Positions 8,357 to 18,081 of a stretch of 64,000 bases of DNA are shown here, piece by piece. The notes under the pieces are model-generated. The model was not told where the DNA came from, made no database searches, and was given only the letters and a program-made list of their open reading frames with translations. This stretch comes from CAZQVN01 sp964596775 (GTDB taxonomy: Bacteria; Eisenbacteria; RBG-16-71-46; JABDJR01; JAWXBZ01), in assembly GCA_964596775.1 (NCBI GenBank), contig CAZQVN010000007.1, forward strand, positions 54,844 to 118,843, read 5' to 3'. Position numbers and translations under genes: made by a program. The first letter of the stretch is position 1, and each line of letters opens with the position of its first letter.

Positions 8357-10707
8357 GGGGCGACCGTCGTGCCGGTTCTGAGGATCTTGAGGGTTCGGAC
8401 GTGCCCTCCGCCCGACAGGCGGACGAAGTAGAGGCCGGGCGGTGCGGCGCTTCCGTTGGCGAAGGTGCCGTCCCAGGCGGCGTGCCCGCCCGCGTCCGAG
8501 CGGAGTTCCCGCACGAAGCGGCCCGCCGCATCGAGGATCCGAGCCGTGAACGCCGCCGCTTCCGTTCCGGGAACATGCGTGAAGATGATCGAGCCTCCGA
8601 ACGGGTTCGGGCTCGCGAACCAGTCCGCCGGCAGCGGCACGGGCGGTGCCGCGCTCCGCACGGTGAAGTTCGCCGGCCCCGCGGTGGACACGATGCCGAG
8701 ATCGTCGATGAGATCCACCGTCCATGTGTAGTTCCCCGGAGCCAGGTTCAACAACAGGTTCGGGCCGGGGGACTCGTGCACGAGCGGCCCCGACGCTTCA
8801 GGATCGCCGGAGTCCAGCCGGACGATGAATCGCCCCGCGGGTCCGGGCCGCGGATCTTCCCACGAAAGCCGGACCGCGGCGAGTCCGCCGGCCGGATCCG
8901 TATCGTCCACGACGGCATCCGCCTGGGCGAAGGACACCGGCGGCAGGACCCGGATCCTCCTGCGGACGGGAACCCGCTCCGCCGTGCGCACGGCCCCGCT
9001 CCGCCAGACGATGGTCACCCGGTCGACCGTTTCGCTCTCTCCCAGCCCGAACCACGCCTCGAGCGGGGCCATGGAACAGAATCCGGCGCCGGCGAGGATC
9101 TCGCGAAATGTCGTGTGCCCCCCCGCCTCGACGGACACGCAGGCACCGACCGCATCCTTGTTGCCGTTCTCCCCCCGGGGCACGAAGACAACCCAGGCGT
9201 TGTTGTTCCCCGAGTTTTCGAACAGCAGCGTCGGCGAGAGGCCGGACAGTTCCATCGCCCCGGAGGGCACGATGATGTCCAGGTCGCCGTCGTTGTCGGC
9301 GTCGGCCGCGGTCATTCCGTGCCCGGCCCCCTTGTTCACGAGACCCATCGCCCGGCTGACTTCCGCGAACGTTCCGTTTCCGAGATTGCGGTACACCTTG
9401 TCCGATTCGACCCGCTGCTCCTCCGGTCCGCCGCGGGCCACGTAGAGATCGATCCAGCCGTCGTTGTCGAAATCCATGAACGCGGACCCCATCGGCCCCC
9501 CCATCGAGGCCACGCCGGCCGCGGCGCCGATCTCGGTGAACACCCCGCCCCCCTCGTTGCGGAAGAGCCGGTCGGGATATCCCGGGAAGTAGGCGTGCGT
9601 TCCGTAGTTGAACGTCCCGACGAACAGGTCGAGGTCGTTGTCGCGGTCGAAATCCCCCGCGGAGGCCGGAAAGCCGCCTTCGAAGTCCGCGAGACCCGAT
9701 TCTTCCGACACGTTCACGAACGTGCCGTCGCCGTTGTTCAGGAACAGGCGGTTGCCGTATTCGACGAACTCGTCCGGATCCTCCTCCGCGGCCGGTTCCA
9801 CGTGACAGCGGCAGTCCACGCAGCGGCATTCACCGTCCGGGCACGAGCAGGCACCGTGGTGACCGGCCGGGTCGCCGGTTTCGGGGGTCGATCCATCCTC
9901 GCCGGACCCCGGACCGGCATTGAACGGAACGGGACCGGTGATCGCCCCGCCGTGCATGGCGTGCGGCGATGTCGCGGCGATCGTGGAGTGCCGGTTCGTG
10001 AAGAAGAGGTCCGGATCCCCGTCCTGGTCCGCGTCGAAGAACAGCGCCTGCTGCGAGAACGCCCAGGTCCGCACGCCGGCCCTGTCGGTGACGTCCTCGA
10101 AGTTCAGCGCTCCGCGGTTCAGAAAGAGCCGGTTGTCCCCCTTCGTGTATCCGTCGATGACCCGGCAGATGAACACGTCGAGGAATCCGTCGTTGTCGAC
10201 GTCGCACCACGACGAGGAAAAATTCATGCCGGTGAGGGCGAGTCCGGCGGCGCCGGGGACCTCGGTGAAGTAGCCCCTGCCGTCGTTCAGGAGGAGCCGG
10301 TTCGCCTGGGGGATCGCCGGAACGCGCGACTGGTAGCCGCCGCAGGTGAGAAACAGGTCGGAGTCGCCGTCGTTGTCCACGTCGACGAACGCCACGCCGA
10401 ACGGAGAGTCGAGCTCGGGAATCCCGCGTTCCGCGGTGACCTCCTCGAACTTCAGGCCGCCGCGGTTGACGTACAGGTGGAATCCCCCCTCCTGCAGCGC
10501 CACCCCGAGATCGGAACGGCCGTCGCCGTCGATGTCCGCCCAGGCGCTGCCCCTTCCCCGCCCGATGAGCCGGACGCCGGCTTCGCCGCTGATTTCGACG
10601 AACGGAGCGGCAAGGGAAGGCCCCGGTGACGCCGTCGACGTCGCGTCACCGGGGTGGATCAGGAACGCTCCGCACACGAGTGCGCGAAGCAGTCCACGAT
10701 GCTTCAC
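8353..10707 (-). CDS. Exported FG-GAP/VCBS-ASPIC protein with FlgD-Ig-like C-terminus and a cysteine-rich insert
   Basis: A 784-residue secreted beta-propeller protein. The GTG start at 10707 is supported by GGAGG six bases upstream and gives a signal peptide (VKHRGLLRALVCGAFLI). FG-GAP/VCBS calcium-loop repeats follow (DIDGDGRSD, DVDNDGDSD, DVDNDGFLD, DADQDGDPD, DRDNDLDLF, DFDNDGWID, DADNDGDLD). Then come an ASPIC/UnbV domain (VSVEAGGHTTFREI to DRVTIVWRSG), a fibronectin-like stretch and a C-terminal FlgD-Ig-type domain (FASPNPFGG to GLYFVRLSGGGHVRTLK). Residues 283-302 hold an odd HH and six-cysteine cluster absent from normal repeats. It follows a similar protein gene after about 85 bp. 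The role is probably cell-surface binding; no ligand is evident. Confidence 0.9.
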   Translation of the reverse strand: MKHRGLLRALVCGAFLIHPGDATSTASPGPSLAAPFVEISGEAGVRLIGRGRGSAWADIDGDGRSDLGVALQEGGFHLYVNRGGLKFEEVTAERGIPELDSPFGVAFVDVDNDGDSDLFLTCGGYQSRVPAIPQANRLLLNDGRGYFTEVPGAAGLALTGMNFSSSWCDVDNDGFLDVFICRVIDGYTKGDNRLFLNRGALNFEDVTDRAGVRTWAFSQQALFFDADQDGDPDLFFTNRHSTIAATSPHAMHGGAITGPVPFNAGPGSGEDGSTPETGDPAGHHGACSCPDGECRCVDCRCHVEPAAEEDPDEFVEYGNRLFLNNGDGTFVNVSEESGLADFEGGFPASAGDFDRDNDLDLFVGTFNYGTHAYFPGYPDRLFRNEGGGVFTEIGAAAGVASMGGPMGSAFMDFDNDGWIDLYVARGGPEEQRVESDKVYRNLGNGTFAEVSRAMGLVNKGAGHGMTAADADNDGDLDIIVPSGAMELSGLSPTLLFENSGNNNAWVVFVPRGENGNKDAVGACVSVEAGGHTTFREILAGAGFCSMAPLEAWFGLGESETVDRVTIVWRSGAVRTAERVPVRRRIRVLPPVSFAQADAVVDDTDPAGGLAAVRLSWEDPRPGPAGRFIVRLDSGDPEASGPLVHESPGPNLLLNLAPGNYTWTVDLIDDLGIVSTAGPANFTVRSAAPPVPLPADWFASPNPFGGSIIFTHVPGTEAAAFTARILDAAGRFVRELRSDAGGHAAWDGTFANGSAAPPGLYFVRLSGGGHVRTLKILRTGTTVAP

Positions 10708-10791
10708 TGGAAACCTCCAGGTTTCCGGCTCGGGGAAGCCCGAAGCCTCGTCCACATTACGGCCGCGGCACCAGGCCGGACCGGTCCGTTC

Positions 10792-13044
10792 TCACTTGAC
10801 CAGAGTCATCGTCCTTCCGGAAAGCGCGTCGCCTTCCAGCCGGTACATGTAGACTCCGGCCGGGACACTGCGGCCTGCCTCGTCGCGTCCGTCCCACACG
10901 ACTTCATGCTGTCCCGGTCCGGCAAGAATCTCGAGGCGGCGGACCAGCCGCCCGGTCGGCGCCACGACGTGGATCACGGCCCGGCCCGAGGAGGCCAGCG
11001 TGACCGGGATCGTCGTCAGCGGATGAAACGGATTCGGATGATTCGGGCCGAGCCGCGCCGCGGCCGGCAGAGGCGCGGTAAAGAGAATCGGGCCGAACCA
11101 CTGGCTGGCGCCGGAACGGGACACGGCTTCCAGGCGGTACTCGTAGCTGCGGCCCGGTTCGACCGTGGTGTCCGTCCATTCCCCCCGCGATTCCGACCCG
11201 GTGATGAGGGCGCCAGAAACCGGGAGAAACGCGCCTTCCGAGTCCGCGCGGCGGTGAACGCGGAATCCGGCGTGATCCACCGCATCGGTGAACTCCCAGC
11301 GGATCAGCGCCCCATCGCCCGCCGCCGCGGCGGTGAAGGCAACGAGACGAACCGGCACGGCGCCCTGAACCAGGGTGATCCGCTGGTTGACCGCGACGTT
11401 TTCCAGGACCTCGACCGGATGGCCCGGCGTCGGCCAGCGCACGGTCACGCGGTCGATCACGTTCACGTTGCCGAGACCGAAATGCAGGCAGTGCTCGTTG
11501 GCCGACATGTACGACCCGGCTCCGAGTTCACGCATCATCGTGCGACCGCCCGCCTCAACGGTGACCCGCACGCCCAGGCAGCTGCGATTGCTCGAGGTGC
11601 CGACGAAGTCGAACACCACCCACTTGTTGTCCAGCTCGGGAGCCGACAGCGGATGGGGCAGCAGAGCGCCGGTGGTGCGGAGCCCGGAGGTCACCGACCA
11701 GTCGTAGAACGTCTTGTTCTTCTGATTGATGAGCAGGAGACGGCTGCCGGCGTTGTAGTTGCAGTTCACGTGCGGCCAGTCCGTGTTGTTCAGGACGACC
11801 ATGTCGATCCAGCCGTCGCGGTTGATGTCGCCGTACGCCGAGCCGCGGGCATCGCCGAAGTCCTGGATTCCCGACTCCACCGCGCGGTTCACGAACCCGG
11901 CCGGGCCGAGGTTTTCCCAGAGGGCATTCCCCTCGCACTCGGTCTGCCCCCAGCTGTTCAGGATCCAGCCGTTCACGTTCAGGGCGTCGAGATCCCCGTC
12001 GTTGTCGTAGTCGCGCCAGGCCACGCCCCAGCCGTTCAGGTTTTCGACGATCCCCTTTTCCGCCGCCACGTTCCGGAACGTGCCGTCCCCCTGGTTCTCG
12101 AGGAGGGAATCCTCCCAGAAGTTGGCGAGGTAGATGTCCAGGTCGCCGTCGTTGTCGTAGTCGCCGAAGTCCACACCCATGGCGTAGCCGCCGTCCCGCG
12201 TTCCCGACTCCGCGGTGACGTTCGTGAACGTCTTGTCGCCGTTGTTGCGAAACAGGACGTTGTCGCCGTCGCGGATCGACTGGTCCGGGTTCAGCCCGCC
12301 GTAGTCGTTGGCCAGGTAGAGATCGATGTCGCCGTCATTGTCGTAGTCGCCGGTGGCGATGCCCAGCGTCCATTCGCTCTGGCCGCCGAGCCAGCCCAGC
12401 CCCTTCTCGTCCGTCTTGTCCACGAAAATCGGGTTGTTGTTCTCGTCGAGGCCGGTGTTCTCGTAGAAGTGATTCTTGGCGTTGACGAGGTCCACGTCTC
12501 CGGCCGGCTTCGGAACCATCGTCAGGTAGTTGGCCACGTAGAGGTCGAGGTCGCCGTCGAGGTCGTAATCGAAGAACGCCGCGCTGGCGGTCAGGGTCCC
12601 TCGCACATACGACTTGAGGCCGGCCGTCCGGGTGATCTCGGTGAAGCTGCCCTGCCCGGTGTTCTTGAACAGGCGGTAGGGGGTGTCCATGGAGGTCGGC
12701 GGGAACGGGCCGAACGTCACCAGAAAGTCCTCGTAACCGTCGTTGTTGACGTCGCCGCAGGCGAACCCCATTCCGTTCGCGTTGAACTGCGCTCCGGCCA
12801 TGGCCGTGGCGGTCATGTTGGTGAAGCGGAGCAGGCCGTCGTTGCGAAAGACCTCGACCTTCCCATCCTGGGTGGTCAGGAAGAGGATATCGAGGTCGCC
12901 GTCGCGGTCGTAATCCATGAGGGCGGTGCCCGATCCCATCATGTTCGGGCCGGGTCCGGCGGTGACGGCCGGCGGCAGCAGAGTCGTCGCGGCAATTAGA
13001 GCGGCAACGCACAGGAGCACAGGCATTCTCAAAGCCGATCTCAT
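10792..13044 (-). CDS. Exported FG-GAP/VCBS-ASPIC protein with FlgD-Ig-like C-terminus
   Basis: A 750-residue paralogue of the downstream propeller protein. ATG 13044 has a GGGGG stretch as a possible ribosome site; a GTG two codons earlier is the alternative. The signal peptide is MRSALRMPVLLCVAALIAAT. FG-GAP loops include DYDRDGDLD, DVNNDGYED, DYDLDGDLD, DYDNDGDID, DYDNDGDLD (repeated) and DINRDGWID. An ASPIC/UnbV domain follows (VTVEAGGRTMMREL to DRVTVRWPTPG), then a fibronectin-like segment and the FlgD-Ig-type end (GPNHPNPFHPLTTIPV to AGVYMYRLEGD, TMTLVK). FlgD-Ig/type-A-like domains typically mark outer-surface export in FCB-type bacteria. The gene is preceded by an A/T-rich region with a perfect palindrome. 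Confidence 0.9.
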   Translation of the reverse strand: MRSALRMPVLLCVAALIAATTLLPPAVTAGPGPNMMGSGTALMDYDRDGDLDILFLTTQDGKVEVFRNDGLLRFTNMTATAMAGAQFNANGMGFACGDVNNDGYEDFLVTFGPFPPTSMDTPYRLFKNTGQGSFTEITRTAGLKSYVRGTLTASAAFFDYDLDGDLDLYVANYLTMVPKPAGDVDLVNAKNHFYENTGLDENNNPIFVDKTDEKGLGWLGGQSEWTLGIATGDYDNDGDIDLYLANDYGGLNPDQSIRDGDNVLFRNNGDKTFTNVTAESGTRDGGYAMGVDFGDYDNDGDLDIYLANFWEDSLLENQGDGTFRNVAAEKGIVENLNGWGVAWRDYDNDGDLDALNVNGWILNSWGQTECEGNALWENLGPAGFVNRAVESGIQDFGDARGSAYGDINRDGWIDMVVLNNTDWPHVNCNYNAGSRLLLINQKNKTFYDWSVTSGLRTTGALLPHPLSAPELDNKWVVFDFVGTSSNRSCLGVRVTVEAGGRTMMRELGAGSYMSANEHCLHFGLGNVNVIDRVTVRWPTPGHPVEVLENVAVNQRITLVQGAVPVRLVAFTAAAAGDGALIRWEFTDAVDHAGFRVHRRADSEGAFLPVSGALITGSESRGEWTDTTVEPGRSYEYRLEAVSRSGASQWFGPILFTAPLPAAARLGPNHPNPFHPLTTIPVTLASSGRAVIHVVAPTGRLVRRLEILAGPGQHEVVWDGRDEAGRSVPAGVYMYRLEGDALSGRTMTLVK

Positions 13045-13092
13045 CAGCACCCCCGGGAGAGATGGGACTCAAGGATCAAAACAGGCAGCGAA

Positions 13093-13109
13093 TGTATACA
13101 AAGTATACA
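13093..13109. promoter_or_regulatory. Perfect palindrome TGTATAC-AAA-GTATACA, possible operator
   Basis: Seven-base arms around a three-base centre, in the A/T-rich 90 bp between hemW and the upstream propeller gene. On the minus strand its first arm contains TATACT, preceded 19 bases earlier by TTGTCA, so a regulator bound here would cover a plausible -10 element of the propeller gene. The regulator family is unknown and the promoter spacing is not ideal. Confidence 0.4.
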
Positions 13110-13133
13110 GACAATCGATACATCTTTGACAAC

Positions 13134-14279
13134 TCAGGGGGCGAATTCGGAAAAAATTCCGTCAGAGAGGAACCGTGCCGGGGGCGTCAGCCGCAGGTGG
13201 TGACCCTCCGTCTCGAGCCATCCCTGGCTCGTAAGGCGTTGCACCAATCCGGGATAGTGCGTTTCGAGCGGGCCGAATTCCGCCTCGAAATCCGCCAGGT
13301 TCAGCCCCTCCGTCAGGCGGAGTCCCATGAAGACCCGCTCGAACACCAGGTCCCGCGGATCGACCTTGCGGAAGGGATCCCAGTCCTCACCGGCGAGGAA
13401 TCGGTTCCGGTAGGTCTCGAGGTGGGCCGGGTTGGCCCCGCGCCGGTGATCGAGGTAGGAGTGCGCGGACGGACCGAACCCGAGGTACGGCGCGCCGGTC
13501 CAGTAGCGAAGATTGTGCGCGGACCGGCATCCCGGTTTCGCGAAGTTCGACAGTTCGTACATGTCGTAGCCCGCCCGGGACAGGCGTTCGGTGAGCCAGT
13601 CGAACATGTCCCGCTCCAGGTCGTCGTCGGGGCGCGGCCGCCGGCCGGAATCGACGTCACGGGTGAGCGGCGTTCCGGGCTCGAGGATCAGGCAGTAACA
13701 GGACAGGTGTTCCGGGCCGAGGTCGAGCGCCCGCTCCACGCTTGCCTGCCAGCGCTCCAGCGACTGGCCGGGAAGACCGTAGATCAGGTCGAGGCTGATG
13801 TTCGTGAAGCCAGCGCCGCGGGCGGCGCTCACCGCGGCTCCGATGGCGGCCGCATCGTGGGGGCGGGACAACGCCGCGAGCTCGTCGTCGTGGAACGACT
13901 GCGCGCCGATCGACAGCCGGTTGAAGCCCAGGTCCCCGAGGAGCGCCGCCGAATCCGCGGTCAGGCTTTCCGGATTCGCCTCGGAGGTGACTTCCGTATC
14001 CGGAGCGAAGGTGAGCGCGGTCCTCAGCATTCCGACGAGGCGGCGGAGTTCATCGGCCGTGAAGGCGGTCGGGGTGCCGCCTCCAAGATACAGCGTGTCG
14101 AACACGGCGCCGTCGATCCGACCGCGGCGCCGGTGATGCTCGATCTCCGCCGCGAGCCCGTCGAAGTAGACGGCATCCTCCCCCGTCCGGCGGACATTGG
14201 AGAAGAAGTTGCAGTAGTCGCACTTGATCGCGCAGAACGGCGTGTGGACGTAGCAGGCGATTCCGGGCGGGTCGGACAA
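13134..14279 (-). CDS. hemW: Radical SAM HemW-type protein (coproporphyrinogen oxidase-like)
   Basis: Cytoplasmic radical SAM protein of the HemW family (heme chaperone, formerly annotated as oxygen-independent coproporphyrinogen oxidase). The 4Fe-4S motif is CAIKCDYCNF near residue 18 (CxxxCxxC), followed by GGGTPTAF, NRLSIGAQSFHD and LIYGLPGQSLERWQ, all typical. I chose TTG 14279, three bases after the lepB stop, because it gives the usual length of about 381 residues and places the cysteine motif correctly. Longer frames run back through lepB, and the start is coupled rather than led by a Shine-Dalgarno. True HemN has different N-terminal residues, so HemW is the better call. Confidence 0.92.
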   Translation of the reverse strand: MSDPPGIACYVHTPFCAIKCDYCNFFSNVRRTGEDAVYFDGLAAEIEHHRRRGRIDGAVFDTLYLGGGTPTAFTADELRRLVGMLRTALTFAPDTEVTSEANPESLTADSAALLGDLGFNRLSIGAQSFHDDELAALSRPHDAAAIGAAVSAARGAGFTNISLDLIYGLPGQSLERWQASVERALDLGPEHLSCYCLILEPGTPLTRDVDSGRRPRPDDDLERDMFDWLTERLSRAGYDMYELSNFAKPGCRSAHNLRYWTGAPYLGFGPSAHSYLDHRRGANPAHLETYRNRFLAGEDWDPFRKVDPRDLVFERVFMGLRLTEGLNLADFEAEFGPLETHYPGLVQRLTSQGWLETEGHHLRLTPPARFLSDGIFSEFAP

Positions 14280-14281
14280 GG

Positions 14282-15010
14282 TCAGCGGATCAGGTCGCCG
14301 ATCCGGTTCAGGCGCGGCTCGGGAAAGAAGCCGAGCAGCTTGTGGCTCAGATCCCACGACCAGTAGATGAGGATCGCCTTCCCCTTGATGAGGTCCTGGT
14401 CGAGGAACCCCCAGAACCGGCTGTCCTCGGAATTGTCGCGGTTGTCCCCCATCATGAACAGGTGACCGGACGGAATGGTGACCGGGCCGTAGTTGTCCTT
14501 GTTGCCGGCTCCCTGGGGATAGATCCGGTGCTCGGACCAGGAGCGGGGCCGGATGGCGTCGTCGGTGAAGCGGACGTACGATTCGTCGATCGCCCGACCG
14601 TTGATGTACACGACCTTGTCCCGGATCTCGAGCGTTTCACCGGGCAGGCCGACCACGCGCTTGATGAAGTCCTTGCGGGCGTCCAGCGGGTACTTGAAAA
14701 CGATGACGTCGCCCCGCCGCGGTTCGCGGATCGCCGGAAGCGCCATGTCGGTCAGGGGCACGTGGGCGCCGTAGAGAAACTTGTTCACGAACAGGAAATC
14801 GCCGACCAGCAGGGTGTTTTCCATGGAACCGGACGGGATGCGGAACGCCTGGACGACGAACGTCCGGATGAAGACCGTGAGGATGATCGCAAAGAGAAAC
14901 GCCTCGGTGTACTCGCGGGCCACCGACTTCCGGCCCCGCTTCAGCTCGCTCCGCGTCGTCACCCGGGCAGCCGCATCCTGAAGAGAACGTGATTCCACTC
15001 TGTCTCCCAT
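14282..15010 (-). CDS. lepB: Signal peptidase I
   Basis: Membrane-bound leader peptidase that cleaves Sec/Tat signal peptides, 242 residues. A transmembrane segment (EAFLFAIILTVFIRTFVVQAF, about 35-55) is followed by the catalytic serine motif IPSGSMENTLLVGD and the lysine motif FIKRVVGLPGET. The C-terminal GDNRDNSEDSRFWGF box is diagnostic. It follows lepA by one base and precedes hemW by two bases in the same transcript. The many exported propeller proteins in this window are likely clients. Confidence 0.96.
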   Translation of the reverse strand: MGDRVESRSLQDAAARVTTRSELKRGRKSVAREYTEAFLFAIILTVFIRTFVVQAFRIPSGSMENTLLVGDFLFVNKFLYGAHVPLTDMALPAIREPRRGDVIVFKYPLDARKDFIKRVVGLPGETLEIRDKVVYINGRAIDESYVRFTDDAIRPRSWSEHRIYPQGAGNKDNYGPVTIPSGHLFMMGDNRDNSEDSRFWGFLDQDLIKGKAILIYWSWDLSHKLLGFFPEPRLNRIGDLIR

Positions 15011-15011
15011 C

Positions 15012-16811
<1,800 letters not shown>

Positions 16812-17453
16812 CTAGAATCTGCATCCCATCGACACGGCGACGAGGCCTCCGTCGAAAACCGGCCCGGCCCGCCACTGGTCGTCATAGTTGAAGAAGTGAG
16901 CGTCCACGTAGGCGTCCAGCATGGAGAACACCATGGTGGCACCCATCATCCACATTCCGAAATTCCGCCGGTTGACCGCGTTGTTGAGCCGGTCAACGAG
17001 CGCCGGATCGGGCTCCCCGCCCTCCCGGTCGATCCGGTCCTGCAGGCCGCCCCGGTCCGACTCCGCCACGAGCGCGCTGACGGCAAAGCCGGCATAGACG
17101 CCGCCGAAGAACACCGCCTTCAACGGCTTGCGATTGGCGAGCTGGCCCCAGCCGGGGAGTACCCCCGAACGGACCGTGACCCATCCGATCGATGGCCCGC
17201 CATCCCGACGGTTTCCCGTCTTCCGGGCCGCGGACGTCCGTGTTTCCCCGGGCGCCGGCGCAACCGCCGGCGCCGGAACGTCGAACGGATCCGCAACCTC
17301 CGGGGGAGCCGCCGATTCAAGGGAATCCGCCCCCGCCGGCGGGTTCTCCGCCACCCGGGAATCCGCCGTCTCCCCGGGATCCGCCGGTTCGAGCGCTCCG
17401 ATTCCGGCGCCCCGGACCGGCGCCGCGACCACAACCAGTCCCAGAAACAGCAC
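16812..17453 (-). CDS. DUF5683-type membrane protein
   Basis: A 213-residue protein of unknown function. It begins with a hydrophobic segment (VLFLGLVVVAAPVRGAG) and a long Pro/Ala/Glu-rich linker, then the DUF5683 core: RSGVLPGWGQLANRKPLKAVFFGG near residue 105, a second hydrophobic segment, and MWMMGATMVFSMLDAYVDAHFF near the end. DUF5683 proteins are common in Bacteroidetes-related lineages and are envelope-associated. I chose GTG 17453, because longer in-frame starts would read through the tRNA-Sec gene, which ends only 16 bp upstream. The start lacks a clear ribosome site, so it is uncertain. lepA begins at the very next base after the stop. Confidence 0.7.
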   Translation of the reverse strand: MLFLGLVVVAAPVRGAGIGALEPADPGETADSRVAENPPAGADSLESAAPPEVADPFDVPAPAVAPAPGETRTSAARKTGNRRDGGPSIGWVTVRSGVLPGWGQLANRKPLKAVFFGGVYAGFAVSALVAESDRGGLQDRIDREGGEPDPALVDRLNNAVNRRNFGMWMMGATMVFSMLDAYVDAHFFNYDDQWRAGPVFDGGLVAVSMGCRF

Positions 17454-17469
17454 CGGCCAGAAGCAACTC

Positions 17470-17567
17470 TGGCGGGAACGCGTGGGAATCGAACCCACCC
17501 CGGACGGGTCTAGCGCCCGGCTGAAGGATTTGAAGTCCTCGGAGCCCACCAGGACTCGTTCGCTCCC
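17470..17567 (-). tRNA. selC: tRNA-Sec (anticodon UCA), CCA encoded
   Basis: 98-nt RNA with anticodon UCA in loop CTTCAAA. It shows selenocysteine-tRNA hallmarks: a six-pair D stem (GAGTCC/GGGCTC) with a TGGT loop, a long variable arm, T arm GTGGG-TTCGATT-CCCAC and an encoded 3' CCA. The acceptor pairs GGGAGCG with CGTTCCC, including one G-U; the eighth position is an A/G mismatch, which is unusual for the 8+5 architecture. The anticodon and D stem make this call strong. No selA, selB or selD is in the window. Confidence 0.9.
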
Positions 17568-17679
17568 GGGTTCAATGCAAGCCGGAGATCCTAGCCTCAA
17601 CGTCTTCCCGTGTCCAGACTTGGGAACCCCGCTCCCCCGGTCATTGCACAGCGGGCATGACGTTTCCGGAATCGCGCCA

Positions 17680-18069
17680 TCAGCAGGCGACGAGTTCGAT
17701 CTCAACCAGCGCCCCCAGCGGGAGTTCCCGGACCGCCACGGTGGACCGGGCCGGCGGCGGGTCGGGGAAGAACGTGGCGTACACCTCGTTCATCGCCTTG
17801 AAGTCGCCCATCGTCGTGAGAAAAACCGTCGTCTTGACGACGTCCCCGGCGGTCCGGTCCGCGGCGGCCAGAACGGCCATCAGGTTCGTCAGCGCCTGCC
17901 GCGTCTGCGCCGCGACATCGCCCTCGACGAGCTTTCCCGTGGCGGGGTCGAGAGCCACCTGTCCGGCCGTGTAGAGCATGGAGCGGCCGGCGTCGGCCAC
18001 GATCCCCTGGGAGTACGGTCCGACGGCCCCGGGCGCCTTGTCCGTGGCGATTCTCCTTCTGTTCGACAT
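17680..18069 (-). CDS. ridA: RidA-family enamine/imine deaminase
   Basis: 129-residue cytoplasmic RidA/YjgF/YER057c-type protein that hydrolyses reactive enamine intermediates released by PLP enzymes. Family signatures are GPYSQGIVADAG near residue 17, LYTAGQVALDPATG near 32, the catalytic-arginine region PPPARSTVAVRELPLGALVEIE near the end, and LTNLMAVLAAADRTAGDVVKTTVFL. It starts at ATG with GGAG ten bases upstream, 12 bp after the glmS stop. The 112 bp before tRNA-Sec contain no other gene. The exact physiological imine is unknown. Confidence 0.93.
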   Translation of the reverse strand: MSNRRRIATDKAPGAVGPYSQGIVADAGRSMLYTAGQVALDPATGKLVEGDVAAQTRQALTNLMAVLAAADRTAGDVVKTTVFLTTMGDFKAMNEVYATFFPDPPPARSTVAVRELPLGALVEIELVAC

Positions 18070-18081
18070 GGTCGGGTGCTC

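Noticed and set aside
8401..12999. Very long plus-strand open frames opposite the two propeller proteins
   Set aside because: They are shadows of repeated Asp/Gly-rich coding sequence on the minus strand, with no signal peptide or motif of their own.
16812..17705. Longer DUF5683 frame starting before tRNA-Sec
   Set aside because: The extra 84 codons translate the tRNA gene itself and its upstream spacer, and they contain no conserved sequence.
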